Positions 47,333-57,654 are shown, counted from the stretch's first letter. The stretch is 64,000 nucleotides of DNA from an uncultured Planctomycetaceae bacterium (GCA_943787265.1 CALSLT010000002.1:267001-331000); one strand, 5' to 3'. A program made the numbers and translations. The notes: generated by a model not told the origin, from the letters alone.

Positions 47333-49970
47333 GCGACGACCACATCCGACGGCGCAAACCATCGGCTCACGATGCAGTGCGTTCCTCTTCGCCGTTTCCG
47401 CAATGGCTGCGACATGCTGCGCGGACGAAGTTTCTACGCAGCGGCCGAACATCGTCCTCATTCTGTGTGACGATCTTGGCTACGCGGATGTCGGCTTCAA
47501 CGGTTCAACGGATATCACAACACCGCATCTCGATCGTCTCGCAAAGAGCGGAACGATCTTTTCATCGGCATACGTCACTCATCCGTTCTGTGGTCCAAGT
47601 AGGATGGGCCTGATGGCCGGTCGCTATCCGCATTCGTTCGGTGCTCCGTTCAACCTGCCCAACAGCGGGCTGGGAATCGAGGATTACAACAATCAAGGGA
47701 TCGACGTCGACGAAAAACTGATCAGCACTGTGATGCAGGATGCCGGTTATTACACCGGAGCGGTCGGGAAATGGCACCTGGGTATTGAGCCGCAGTTTCA
47801 TCCCAACAAACGTGGCTTCGATGACTACTACGGTTTCCTGGGTGGCGGGCACATGTACTTTCCGGAAAAGTTCGGCCCGATTTACGAACGCCAGGTGAAG
47901 TCGAAAAAAGAATTCTTCAACGAGTACATCGTCCCGCTGGAACATAATGGCGTCCCGATAACGGAAACCGAGTACGTCACTGATGGGTTGTCGCGGGAAG
48001 CTGTTCGCTTTGTGACCGAAGCGAGTACCAGGGATGAACCTTTCTTTTTGTACCTTGCGTACAACGCGCCGCACACGCCGCTGGAAGCGAAGAAAGAAGA
48101 CCTCGCCAGGTTCGCAGAAATCAAGGACGAGAAACGTCGCACTTATGCAGCGATGGTTTACGCGGTTGACAGAGGCGTCGGCAAACTTGTGGAAGCACTG
48201 AAGGCGACCGATTCACTCGACAATACGCTGATTGTCTTCCTGAGTGATAACGGCGGAAAAATCGGAGCCGGGGCTAACAACACGCCACTCGATCAGGGTA
48301 AAGGCAGCGTTTGCGAAGGCGGAATTCGAGTGCCGATGTTCTTCCACTGGCCGGGAGAAGTGCCGGCTGGCGAACGATTTGATCACCCCGTGTCAGCGCT
48401 CGACTTTTACCCGACGTTTGCGAGGCTTGCCAAAGCCAAAGTGCCGACCGACAAGCAGCTTGACGGCAAAGATATCTGGGACGCATTCGTGGCCGGTCGG
48501 AGTCCACGTAAAGATGAAACGATCTTCGCGATGCGACATTGCAAAGGCTTTCACAATGTCGGAATCCGCAGAAACCATTGGAAGGTCTCGAAGCGTGGGC
48601 CGAACTCGCCGTGGGCACTCTTCAACCTTAATCAGGACATCAGCGAATCGAACGACATCAGCAGTCAGCATCCCGAGATTGTCGAAATGATGGTGGACTC
48701 GGCTCGGCAGTGGAGCAAGTCACATACTGCCCCCCGCTGGTTCGACAACGAGGGTGCAGAAAAAGCTTGGCAGGAAACGAAGATGCCGAGGTACGACTCA
48801 ATATTCGCTGTTGGCGGCCCTCGGTCGACCTCTCCGCCTTCGTCCAAACCTCAACCGACAAAGCCGACTGCTCCGGCAAAGAAGACGCCGACAGCGGAAG
48901 CAAAGACGGCCTCAAGGATGCTGCCGTTTGGAGATGCGAAGGAACTTTCCGAAAGCTGGAAGTTCGTTGCCGGGCAGTCCGACGAGTTCAGCGGCGACAC
49001 AGTCAATCGAACAAAATGGAATATCGACACGAAAGACTATGGCCCCTGGAGCTGGGAACCAGAGAACGTCACGCAGAAGGAAGGCTCGATACACCTGCAG
49101 ATGGTTCACAAAGAGCATCAGCGTGGGAAGCAGGCTTTGCACTACACGTCGGGCATGGCGAGAAACGACCGGACGATCATCTATGGATACTTTGAGGCTC
49201 GGATAAAAGGCTGCTCCAGGTATCCCGGTGCGTGCCCATCATTCTGGCTCTACAGCATCGGCCCTCAGAATCGCCACATTGCCAGCGACGGAGAAACTGT
49301 CGCGTACTCCGAAATCGACATCGTCGAGATGCAGCAGAGTGAGTACGACTTCGAAACGAAGAAACACTTTCCGGTCACGCGGATCGACTGCAATCTTCAT
49401 TCGACGTTGATCAAAGACGGCCAGCGAGTCTGGGCTCGTCCTAACAATCGCCCGAACCTTTGTAAGACCCATTTTGATTCGCCCTGGGACCCGAGTGCGG
49501 ACTACCACGTTTACGGTGTCCGCAACTCCAAAGACTGGATCATCTGGTACATCGATGGGAAGGAAGTTGGACGTAAGGCGAACCTGTACTGGCACCTTCC
49601 GATGCACGTCACGCTTTCACTCGGACTTCGTTACCCGTTTGTCGGGTACAAGGGTGCCGAAAGATTTGCAGTGCCGGAGAAGACAACCGGCGAGGGTTTT
49701 CCGACAACAATGTCGGTCGATTATGTTCGCGTCTGGCAACAGCCCGGCGACCTGGCGGCACAAACGATTGCGAAGAAGTTGCCCACAGATTGGACGAAGG
49801 ACGAGTACATCGCGAAAGAGAAAGCAAAGTGGGCGAAGAACGGCTGGCGATGGAACAAGAGCAAGGTCGAGTCCAACTTCAAAGAAGTCGACACCAACGA
49901 GGACGGACTTGCCTCGGGGAAAGAGCGGCAGGCGTGGTTTGCCAGGAAGGCCGCGGAGTCGAAGAAATAG
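47304..49970 (+). CDS. sulfatase - glycoside hydrolase family 16 fusion
   Basis: 888 residues. After a signal-like N-terminus (SAFLFAVSAMAATCCA) comes a type I sulfatase (about 47-500). Its C-x-P-x-R site is CGPSR (96-100), where C96 would be converted to formylglycine, and metal-binding D56/D57 are in LCDDLGY. A Pro/Thr/Lys linker (507-537) leads to a GH16-like domain (about 555-812). The catalytic ExDxxE is SEIDIVEM (E670, D672, E675), with WNIDTKDYGPWSWEPENV and FEARIKG as family features. A canonical EF-hand loop, DTNEDGLASGKE (863-874), is near the C-terminus. The best guess is attack on a sulfated galactan, both desulfating and cleaving it. The start may instead be GTG 47322. Confidence 0.9.
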   Translation: MSKGDLVVTKRRPHPTAQTIGSRCSAFLFAVSAMAATCCADEVSTQRPNIVLILCDDLGYADVGFNGSTDITTPHLDRLAKSGTIFSSAYVTHPFCGPSRMGLMAGRYPHSFGAPFNLPNSGLGIEDYNNQGIDVDEKLISTVMQDAGYYTGAVGKWHLGIEPQFHPNKRGFDDYYGFLGGGHMYFPEKFGPIYERQVKSKKEFFNEYIVPLEHNGVPITETEYVTDGLSREAVRFVTEASTRDEPFFLYLAYNAPHTPLEAKKEDLARFAEIKDEKRRTYAAMVYAVDRGVGKLVEALKATDSLDNTLIVFLSDNGGKIGAGANNTPLDQGKGSVCEGGIRVPMFFHWPGEVPAGERFDHPVSALDFYPTFARLAKAKVPTDKQLDGKDIWDAFVAGRSPRKDETIFAMRHCKGFHNVGIRRNHWKVSKRGPNSPWALFNLNQDISESNDISSQHPEIVEMMVDSARQWSKSHTAPRWFDNEGAEKAWQETKMPRYDSIFAVGGPRSTSPPSSKPQPTKPTAPAKKTPTAEAKTASRMLPFGDAKELSESWKFVAGQSDEFSGDTVNRTKWNIDTKDYGPWSWEPENVTQKEGSIHLQMVHKEHQRGKQALHYTSGMARNDRTIIYGYFEARIKGCSRYPGACPSFWLYSIGPQNRHIASDGETVAYSEIDIVEMQQSEYDFETKKHFPVTRIDCNLHSTLIKDGQRVWARPNNRPNLCKTHFDSPWDPSADYHVYGVRNSKDWIIWYIDGKEVGRKANLYWHLPMHVTLSLGLRYPFVGYKGAERFAVPEKTTGEGFPTTMSVDYVRVWQQPGDLAAQTIAKKLPTDWTKDEYIAKEKAKWAKNGWRWNKSKVESNFKEVDTNEDGLASGKERQAWFARKAAESKK

Positions 49971-50085
49971 AGCAACTTTATTCGCCTCGAATGCTCAAAC
50001 GAGTCTCGAAGTGACGACTGCTTTGCGACGAGTTACGCTTCTCTGCCGGGTGCAATGTTTTGAATTAATCTGGAAAGTCAGCAAC

Positions 50086-51693
50086 ATGAAATATCGAATC
50101 GTCGCAAGCCTCTTGCTTGTGCTACCTGCGTCTCTCGGTATGACGCGTGCAGCCGAAAAACCGAATGTCCTGTTTATCGCCGTCGACGATCTTCGACCGG
50201 AACTCGGTTGCTACGGATCGCCGATCGCTGCCACACCGAATCTCGACGCGATCGCGAAAAACGGGCTTCTGTTCAACCGGGCGTACTGCCAGCAGGCAAT
50301 CTGTAGGCCATCGCGGGCCAGTCTGATGACCGGAATGCGACCTGAATCGACAGGGTTGTTTCACAATTACGTGTCTCTGCGTGAGCTGCAGCCAAACATT
50401 CTGACGTTGCCTCAGCACCTGATCGCTCATGGGTATGACACAGCTTACGTCGGAAAAATCTTCCACAAGGGTGACACCGACGAAGATAAATCATGGAGCC
50501 ATCAGCCTGCCAAGTGGATCAAAGGAATCAAAAAGCCGCTGGGGGGTTACCGGTTACCCGAGAACGCCAAACTCAAAGCGGATAACTTTAAAGAGATGTT
50601 TGCCAGGTACGGCGAAGCGGCGAAGCGTGGCCTTGCCAGCGGGCCGGCGTATGAGAAGGCTGACGTCCCCGATCATGCTTACACCGATGGTCACAATACG
50701 TTGCTGGCCATCGCCACGCTGAAAGAAATGGTAAAAAACGACAAGCCATTCTTTCTCGGAATGGGTTACAAACTGCCGCACCTCAACTGGTGTGCTCCCA
50801 AAAAATATTGGGACCTCTACGATCGAGACCAGATTCCGATGGCGACCGAGGTCGAAGCTCCGGTTGATGGCGCGAGAATGGGGCTGCATGCTTCTTTCGA
50901 ACTTCGTACGCGAGCCGGCATTCCGAAGTCAGGGTCGCTCGGTGAAGAATTGTCGCGAACTCTCAAGCACGCTTACCTTGCGAGTACCAGTTACGTCGAC
51001 GCTCAAATCGGCCTGATGGTCAAAGCCCTTGAAGATGCCGGCGTTCGCGACAACACGATCATTGTCGTCTGGGGCGATCACGGCTGGCACCTCGGAGACA
51101 TGGGCGTCTGGGGCAAAGCGACCAACTACGAGATCGCGACTCGAGTGCCCATGATGATCTGGACGCCCGACATGAAGACTCGTGGTGCAAAGTCGGACGC
51201 TCTCGTCGAATTGGTCGACATCTTCCCGACGCTCTGTGACCTCGCTGACGTGCCCAGACCAGAACACCTCGAAGGGCACAGTTTCGTGCCGCTGCTCGAC
51301 AAGCCAGACAAGCCGTGGAAGAAGGCTGCTTTCAGCCAGTATCCAAACCCGGCACTTCGCGAGTGGGCAGCCAATCCCTTGTCAAAAGGTATGCGTGAAA
51401 CCTGGTTCGGACCGCTGATCAAAGAAGTCGAAGGCCGAATCATCGATCAACAGGGCGACAAGTGGGACCGTGAACTCTTCGAAGAACACCTGATGGGCTA
51501 CACGATGCGAACCGATCGTTACCGCCTGGTCGTCTGGCGAGATCATCGCGATGTCAAAGCCGCTCCGGTTTACGTGGAGCTCTTCGACCATCAGACCGAT
51601 CCGCACGAAACGACCAACATCGCCAGCAAGAATCCGAAGATCGTCAAAGCTCTCACGAAGCAGCACGATGCGGGTTGGAAAATGGCACTTTGA
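50086..51693 (+). CDS. iduronate-2-sulfatase-like sulfatase
   Basis: 535 residues with signal peptide MKYRIVASLLLVLPASLGMT. The sulfatase core begins KPNVLFIAVDDLRPELGCYG, and the modified-cysteine motif is CRPSR (C73). The later metal-binding part is VVWGDHGWHLGDMGVWGK, and the C-terminal LEGHSFVPLLDKP fits the same family. The pattern is of the iduronate-2-sulfatase-like group, distinct from the fused sulfatase upstream. It is probably periplasmic and works with it on the same sulfated glycan. GGAAAG precedes ATG 50086. The anaerobic or aerobic maturase is not in the window. Confidence 0.93.
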   Translation: MKYRIVASLLLVLPASLGMTRAAEKPNVLFIAVDDLRPELGCYGSPIAATPNLDAIAKNGLLFNRAYCQQAICRPSRASLMTGMRPESTGLFHNYVSLRELQPNILTLPQHLIAHGYDTAYVGKIFHKGDTDEDKSWSHQPAKWIKGIKKPLGGYRLPENAKLKADNFKEMFARYGEAAKRGLASGPAYEKADVPDHAYTDGHNTLLAIATLKEMVKNDKPFFLGMGYKLPHLNWCAPKKYWDLYDRDQIPMATEVEAPVDGARMGLHASFELRTRAGIPKSGSLGEELSRTLKHAYLASTSYVDAQIGLMVKALEDAGVRDNTIIVVWGDHGWHLGDMGVWGKATNYEIATRVPMMIWTPDMKTRGAKSDALVELVDIFPTLCDLADVPRPEHLEGHSFVPLLDKPDKPWKKAAFSQYPNPALREWAANPLSKGMRETWFGPLIKEVEGRIIDQQGDKWDRELFEEHLMGYTMRTDRYRLVVWRDHRDVKAAPVYVELFDHQTDPHETTNIASKNPKIVKALTKQHDAGWKMAL

Positions 51694-51805
51694 GAGCGCG
51701 CTGCACCGATCGTAAGATCGGCCTTTCGACCGTTTTTTGAATAAAATGTGAATCAACAGAGGCTTGCATAAACAACAGGCTTCTCGATGCCTGAGTGCCG
51801 GAATC

Positions 51806-54571
51806 ATGAAACGCCTTACGAATACAATCAGCGCGGCCATCATTCTGATTGCCGTGTCTTCCGGTCTGCGGGCGCAGGATGTCGACTTTGAACGCGACAT
51901 CGCTCCGATCCTGGAAGAGCGCTGCTGGTACTGCCACGGTGAGGATGAGCAGGAATCGAACCTGCGTCTTGATCTTCGACCACGCATCTTGAAAGGTGGC
52001 GACTCTGGATTGTCCGCAATCGTGCCTGGCAAACCGGACAAGAGCTACCTGATTGAACTCATCAATCACAACGATGATGAAATGCGAATGCCGCCGGATG
52101 AAGACAAGTTGCCGGCCAAAGAGATCGCGTTGCTGACGAACTGGATTAAGCAGGGAGCTGTCTGGCCGGGGCAGATGGACGCGGTTGTCGAAGAGAAGTC
52201 GGACCACTGGTCATTCCAGCCGGTCGTGCGCCCAGACGTTCCGAAAGTGCCTGGCGAATCTGGCAATCCTGTCGATGCGTTTCTACTGGAAGCACTTCTG
52301 GAGAACGGTTTGGCAATCTCCGCCCGTGCCGACGCGCGATCATTGATTCGTCGAGCATCCATCGTCTTGACTGGCCTCGCTCCAACCGCCGAGGAAACGG
52401 CTGCGTTTGAGAAAGCTCACAAGACTGATAACGAGGCCGCTTACGTCGCACTGATTGATCGATTGCTGGGTTCTCCACACTTTGGCGAGCGTTGGGCGCA
52501 GCACTGGCTCGACGTCATTCGCTGGGCCGAGACCAACGGGTCGGAAGCAAACCTCTACCGCAAGAACGCTTGGATTTACCGCGACTACGTCGTGCGGGCG
52601 TTCAATGAAGACAAGCCGTACGACCAGTTTGTCCGCGAGCAGATTGCGGGTGACTCATTGGGCATGGGCGAGGCGACTGGCTTTCTTGTCTCCGGTCCTC
52701 ACGTTCCAGCGGCGACCGTCGGACGCGAACCATCAGCCATTCGTCAGGCCCGATCTGACCGCATGGACGAAATCATGCAGACCGTCGGCGCATCGATGAT
52801 GGGAGTAACGATGGGCTGTGCTCGGTGCCACAACCACAAGTTCGACCCGATCACGATCAAAGATTACTACTCGATGACCGGAGTCTTTCAGGATGTCGAA
52901 TTCGGCAGTCGTTTCCCAGAATTTTCGGAAGAGCATCCCCGCCGTCAGCGAGGTCAGGAGTTCTGGCAAGCCATCGCGAAACAACGCCGTATCCTGCGGG
53001 ACATCGGCGGCTGGGAAGAAAACTGGGGTGCGTTCCGCGAACTGCATTTTAAACCGGTCAAGACTCAGGCAATTCGAATTCGCTTCAAAATGGCAAACGT
53101 GAGCTTGGACGAACTGGAAGTGTTCGGTCCGGATAAGAAGGATGAAAACCTGGCTCGCGAATACCGTGGCACAAGAGTTTCCAGCAATGCGGAAAAAGGC
53201 GTCGATGGTCGCTACCCGGTGGGACGTCTGATCAATGGCGAATTCGGAACGATGACCTGGAGAGCTCAGTTTCCGAAAGACTCCAAAGAACGGGCATGGG
53301 TGCAGTTCGATTTTGCAGAACCCCAGAAGGTCAATCGGCTGCGCCTCTCCACCAATCGTGAATACTTTTACGACACCGACTACCTGACGAAGAAGCCGTA
53401 TCTTCCGAGATACGAATACGACATGGATGTCCGTCAGGAAGACGGTAGTTGGAAGCCCTGGGTGGGAACGTGGTTCGTCAACAAGAAACTGAACGAAAAG
53501 AATCCCGAACGAAAAAAGGCACTCGGCGAGATTCAGAAACAGATCGAGTTGTTGGCAGAAGAGGGGCCTCGTCCGAGTTTCGTGGGACGCTTCGTTCGTC
53601 CTGCGGTCACGCGAGTCCTTCTACGCGGCAGTCCAGAGAACCCTCGCGATGAAGTTGCCCCAGCCGGTCCCGCAATACTCGGTGGCGATTTGAAGCTGCC
53701 CACAACAGCTCCGGGTTCCAAACGCCGAGCTGAGTTCGCCAAATGGATCAGCAGCCCCGACAATCCGCTGACTTCGCGAGTCATGGTCAACCGCCTCTGG
53801 CATCACGTTTTCGGAAGCGGCATCGTGTCGACGACAAGCGACTTCGGGAAAGCGGGAGCCGCACCGTCGAATCCAGAACTGCTTGACTGGTTGGCTGCTG
53901 AATTCATCGCCCCGACGACGTCCAAGACGCAACCGTGGTCGATGAAATCGATGATCCGTCTATTCGTGATGTCTGACGCGTTTCGCCAGTCAAGTGCTCC
54001 CAACAAGCTGGGGCTCACGAAGGATGCCGGCTCTTCAATGCTCTGGCGGTTCCCGCCGAAGCGAGTCGAAGCCGAAGTGATTCGCGATTCGATTCTGCAG
54101 GCTTCTGGACTGCTCGACCGCACAATCGGCGGCCGCAGTTACCGTATTCACAACGAGAAGAAAACGTACGCTCAATGGCAGGTCCTGAATAACCACGGTC
54201 CCGAAACCTGGCGACGTCTGCTCTACCAGGAACGGATGCGTCGAGTCGACGATGGGATCTTCACTGCCTTTGATTTTCCAGACTGCGGACAGGTTCGAGC
54301 GAAACGCCCTGTGTCGACAACGCCGCTTCAGGCTCTGAACCTGATGAACAGCGACTTCGTGATTGAACAATCAAAGAAGATTGCAGCTCGCGCAAAAGCT
54401 GAATCAAACAACGACGACGTTGGGGCAGTTAATCGCTGCTTTGCATTGCTGCTCGGCCGCGTCCCCGATGATCAGGAACGAGACGCCTGTCTGCAACTTG
54501 CCGAGAGCGAAGATTTGTCACTCGTCTGTCGGGCATTGATGAACTCAAACGAGTTCGCCTTTCTTCCGTAA
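51806..54571 (+). CDS. PSD1 protein (cytochrome-like, DUF1549, DUF1553) with discoidin-like insert, operon 1
   Basis: 921 residues. Signal peptide (LTNTISAAIILIAVSSGLRA), haem motif CWYCHG in FERDIAPILEERCWYCHGED, DUF1549 (HFGERWAQHWLDVIRWAETN, GVTMGCARCHNHKFDPITIK, which holds a second CxxCH) and DUF1553 (NPLTSRVMVNRLWHHVFGSG to the C-terminus MNSNEFAFLP). Between the two DUFs is a segment resembling an F5/8-type discoidin domain (WVQFDFAEPQKVNRLRLSTN). These proteins are very common in planctomycetes next to DUF1501 genes, and their reaction is unknown. ATG 51806 has a weak Shine-Dalgarno. Confidence 0.94.
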   Translation: MKRLTNTISAAIILIAVSSGLRAQDVDFERDIAPILEERCWYCHGEDEQESNLRLDLRPRILKGGDSGLSAIVPGKPDKSYLIELINHNDDEMRMPPDEDKLPAKEIALLTNWIKQGAVWPGQMDAVVEEKSDHWSFQPVVRPDVPKVPGESGNPVDAFLLEALLENGLAISARADARSLIRRASIVLTGLAPTAEETAAFEKAHKTDNEAAYVALIDRLLGSPHFGERWAQHWLDVIRWAETNGSEANLYRKNAWIYRDYVVRAFNEDKPYDQFVREQIAGDSLGMGEATGFLVSGPHVPAATVGREPSAIRQARSDRMDEIMQTVGASMMGVTMGCARCHNHKFDPITIKDYYSMTGVFQDVEFGSRFPEFSEEHPRRQRGQEFWQAIAKQRRILRDIGGWEENWGAFRELHFKPVKTQAIRIRFKMANVSLDELEVFGPDKKDENLAREYRGTRVSSNAEKGVDGRYPVGRLINGEFGTMTWRAQFPKDSKERAWVQFDFAEPQKVNRLRLSTNREYFYDTDYLTKKPYLPRYEYDMDVRQEDGSWKPWVGTWFVNKKLNEKNPERKKALGEIQKQIELLAEEGPRPSFVGRFVRPAVTRVLLRGSPENPRDEVAPAGPAILGGDLKLPTTAPGSKRRAEFAKWISSPDNPLTSRVMVNRLWHHVFGSGIVSTTSDFGKAGAAPSNPELLDWLAAEFIAPTTSKTQPWSMKSMIRLFVMSDAFRQSSAPNKLGLTKDAGSSMLWRFPPKRVEAEVIRDSILQASGLLDRTIGGRSYRIHNEKKTYAQWQVLNNHGPETWRRLLYQERMRRVDDGIFTAFDFPDCGQVRAKRPVSTTPLQALNLMNSDFVIEQSKKIAARAKAESNNDDVGAVNRCFALLLGRVPDDQERDACLQLAESEDLSLVCRALMNSNEFAFLP

Positions 54572-54734
54572 GAACCACTGAAATCTGTGAGTTAAGAACA
54601 GCAGCAAGCAGAGGAAACAGAGACAAGATTCGATTCCCGACTCTGCTATCTCCGTTCTCTCCTGTTCAACAATCTCGATTTTAAGAGCACGTAAACAGTA
54701 GCCCGACACTCTGGTTGCTGGAGGATTCTTAATC

Positions 54735-56237
54735 ATGAATCATGCCGAATCACTTTCTACTCACGGGCGGCGGTTGCTTGATCGTCGCAGTTTTCTTGAA
54801 ACGGCAGGGCTGTCGACAGCCGGACTGGCGCTGACGGGCATGCTTGCCGACGAAGGTCTTCTGGCTGACTCTGCAAGAACGGTTAGTGGCAAGAATCCGA
54901 TTCGACCGGCAGTCGATCCGAACAATCCTTACGCCTCGCGAAACGCCCACTTCGACGTGCCGGCGAAGCAGGTGCTGGTCATCTATTGTCCCGGAGCCGT
55001 TAGCCATATCGACACGTTCGATTACAAACCGGCACTATCAAAGCTGCACGGCCAGAAGCCACCGGGGCTGCCGGCGGTCACCTTCGAGGGGCCATCCGGA
55101 AACATCGCGAAGCCGTTCTGGGATTTCAAACCGCGTGGCGAGTCCGGCAAGATGGTTTCCGATTTACTGCCGAACCTGGGAAACCAGGTCGATGACTTCT
55201 GCTTTTTGCACGCGCTGTCGACGAGCACCAGCGCTCACCCCCAGGGTGAGAATTTCATGAACACAGGGTTCACGATGGAAGGCTTTCCGTCGTTCGGGGC
55301 CTGGGTGACCTACGCACTGGGCACTGAAAACCAGGAACTGCCAGCGTTCGTGGCGATCAACGATCCTCGCGGCCTTGCTCGAAGTGGGAAAAACAATTTC
55401 GGCAGCGGTTTTCTACCAGCGGCATTCCAAGGGACGGACTTCAACGCCAGGAATCCGCCGAACAATCTCCGACGACCAGACGCAATTTCGTCAAACGCAG
55501 ACCGCAAGACAGTCGACCTTCTGAAACGGTTGAATGCGCGACACCTTGAAAAGTTTCCCGGAGACGCCGATCTCGCCGGCCGTATCGCCAGCTACGAACT
55601 CGCCGGAAAAATGCAGACTTCGGTTCCAGAAGTTATGGACCTGTCAGGCGAAACAGAGTCGACCATCAAAGCGTACGGCGTCGAAGGCGGTAGTGAACTC
55701 CGAGGCGAATACGCAAAAAACTGCATCCTCGCTCGGCGATTGCTCGAAAAAGGCGTGCGAGTGGTTCAACTCTTCAACGGTAGCGACCCCGCCGGCGGCA
55801 ACGGCATCACGAATTGGGACTCGCACTCAAACATTGCGGACACGCACGCCATGCAGGCTGAGATTATGGATCAGCCAACAGCCGCGTTAATCGCTGACAT
55901 GAAACAACGAGGCATGCTTGAAGACACCCTGGTTGTGTGGGCGACGGAATTTGGCCGGATGCCTTTCCTTCAGGCAAACGGAACGGGCCGGGATCACAAT
56001 CCTGGAGCATTCACCTGCTTTATGACTGGTGCCGGCGTCAAGCGAGGATTCAGCTATGGCGAGAGTGATGAGTTCGGATTTAAAGCCACCGTCGACAAGA
56101 CATCGGTCTACGATTTCAACGCCACGATTCTGCACCTGATGGGCTTGGACCACGAGCGGCTGACCTTCTACCACAACGGCCTGGAACGTCGTCTCACGAA
56201 TGTCCACGGCCACGCGATCAAGGAAGTCCTGGCATAG
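54735..56237 (+). CDS. DUF1501 protein, operon 1
   Basis: 500 residues. DRRSFLETAGLSTAGLALTG is a Tat-type signal. The DUF1501 body has an alkaline-phosphatase-like fold: VLVIYCPGAVSHIDTFDYKP near the N-terminus and VVWATEFGRMPFLQ / GRDHNPGAFTCFMTG in the C-terminal part. It is paired with the preceding PSD1 gene and has GGAGG before ATG 54735. It ends 8 bases from the stop codon of the second, convergent operon. Confidence 0.94.
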   Translation: MNHAESLSTHGRRLLDRRSFLETAGLSTAGLALTGMLADEGLLADSARTVSGKNPIRPAVDPNNPYASRNAHFDVPAKQVLVIYCPGAVSHIDTFDYKPALSKLHGQKPPGLPAVTFEGPSGNIAKPFWDFKPRGESGKMVSDLLPNLGNQVDDFCFLHALSTSTSAHPQGENFMNTGFTMEGFPSFGAWVTYALGTENQELPAFVAINDPRGLARSGKNNFGSGFLPAAFQGTDFNARNPPNNLRRPDAISSNADRKTVDLLKRLNARHLEKFPGDADLAGRIASYELAGKMQTSVPEVMDLSGETESTIKAYGVEGGSELRGEYAKNCILARRLLEKGVRVVQLFNGSDPAGGNGITNWDSHSNIADTHAMQAEIMDQPTAALIADMKQRGMLEDTLVVWATEFGRMPFLQANGTGRDHNPGAFTCFMTGAGVKRGFSYGESDEFGFKATVDKTSVYDFNATILHLMGLDHERLTFYHNGLERRLTNVHGHAIKEVLA

Positions 56238-56245
56238 TCCGTGAC

Positions 56246-57643
56246 CTACGCAATCAACTCTGGAATCAACTCACCGCCGAACTGTGAGAGTTGCTTGTAG
56301 CGACCGGCGTGAAAATACGTCAGCTTGTTATCGTCCAGGCCGAGCAGATGCAGCATCGTGATGTGGACATCTCGGATCGGGTGAACGACTTCGACAGCTT
56401 CGGCGGCGATCTCGTCGGTGGCTCCGACCATCGTACCGCGTTTTGTGCCACCGCCTGCAAACCACATGTTCATGGCGTCTGCGTTGTGACCTCGACCGAG
56501 AGCCGTCACTCCTCCACGGTAGTTGTTGTCCGGAGTTCGACCGAATTCTCCAGTCCAGACGACCAGGGTGTCGTCGAGCATGCCGCGAGCTTTCAGATCT
56601 TTGATTAACGCAGCGATTGGCTGGTCGACGCTGTTGATCCTGGAAGAATGCCCCTTCTCTAGGTAATCGTGGCTGTCCCAGCCGCCTGAGAAAATCTGCA
56701 CGAAGCGGACGCCCTCTTCCACAAGGCGGCGAGCCATCAGGCACTGACGCCCGAATGCAGACGTTTCTTTGCGGTCAAGGCCGTAGGCTTTCTGAGTGTG
56801 CTCCGGCTCGCTATCGATGTCGATGATGCCGGGCACCGACATCTGCATTCGGTAGGCTAGTTCGTAGCTCTCCATGCGAGCTTTCAACTCTGCGTGCTCC
56901 GGGTGCTGTTCAGCATGGTTCGCGTTCAGCATTGCGAGTTGATCGAGTGCCTTGCGTTGATGTTCTCGCGATTTGAACTTCGGAGGATTCAGATCAAGAA
57001 TTGGAGAACCGGTCGATCGGAGCCTTGTTCCCTGATAGTGAGCCGGTAGAAAACCGTTCGTCCAGTTGGCAGGTCCGGCCTGCGGCAGAGCGAGTTCGGT
57101 CATGACGACATAGCCGGGAAGATTCTGATTCTCAGAACCCAGCCCGTACGTCGTCCAGGCACCAAGTCCCGGATCGCCACCAAGACGACTGCCTGTATTC
57201 ATGTGCAGAAGCGCTTCAGGGTGGTTCAGCGATTCTGCTTTGCAGCCACGATAGACACACAACTCGTCGGCGACTTCCGGATCAGCAAGAAACTTCCACT
57301 GATCTGACATGTCGATGCCGGCGTTACCGACTTTACGTGACTTGAACGGACTGCCAACGTAGAACCGCTTGCCGCCGGCCAGCCCGGCTGTCCGTTTCGA
57401 TTCAGAGAGATGCAGCCGGCTGAGTTCAGGTTTCGGATCGAACGTGTCCGCCTGAGATGGTCCTCCTTCCATAAAGAGCATAATCACAGCTGTCGCCTTC
57501 GGATCATGCATCGTCTGCTTCGGAGCCAGAGGCCCGGCAGACTTCTTCTCAGCGGCCTGCAAATCAGTGAGAGCTAGAGCTCCGAGTGACGAGCCAAGTC
57601 CGTATAGAAAATCACGACGAGGGATGGTGGATGCGGTTGTCAT
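56246..57643 (-). CDS. DUF1501 protein, operon 2
   Basis: 465 residues. The Tat-type signal is TIPRRDFLYGLGSSLGALAL; the body includes AVIMLFMEGGPSQADTFDPK, GGWDSHDYLEKGH and VVWTGEFGRTPDNNYRGGVT. Start ATG 57643 is preceded by AGGAAG. The in-frame extension upstream is encoded by repeat copy A (57655-57698) and is not real coding sequence. It is the last gene of the minus-strand operon; its paralogue on the plus strand is at 54735-56237. Confidence 0.95.
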   Translation of the reverse strand: MTTASTIPRRDFLYGLGSSLGALALTDLQAAEKKSAGPLAPKQTMHDPKATAVIMLFMEGGPSQADTFDPKPELSRLHLSESKRTAGLAGGKRFYVGSPFKSRKVGNAGIDMSDQWKFLADPEVADELCVYRGCKAESLNHPEALLHMNTGSRLGGDPGLGAWTTYGLGSENQNLPGYVVMTELALPQAGPANWTNGFLPAHYQGTRLRSTGSPILDLNPPKFKSREHQRKALDQLAMLNANHAEQHPEHAELKARMESYELAYRMQMSVPGIIDIDSEPEHTQKAYGLDRKETSAFGRQCLMARRLVEEGVRFVQIFSGGWDSHDYLEKGHSSRINSVDQPIAALIKDLKARGMLDDTLVVWTGEFGRTPDNNYRGGVTALGRGHNADAMNMWFAGGGTKRGTMVGATDEIAAEAVEVVHPIRDVHITMLHLLGLDDNKLTYFHAGRYKQLSQFGGELIPELIA

Positions 57644-57654
57644 GGTGGGCTTCC

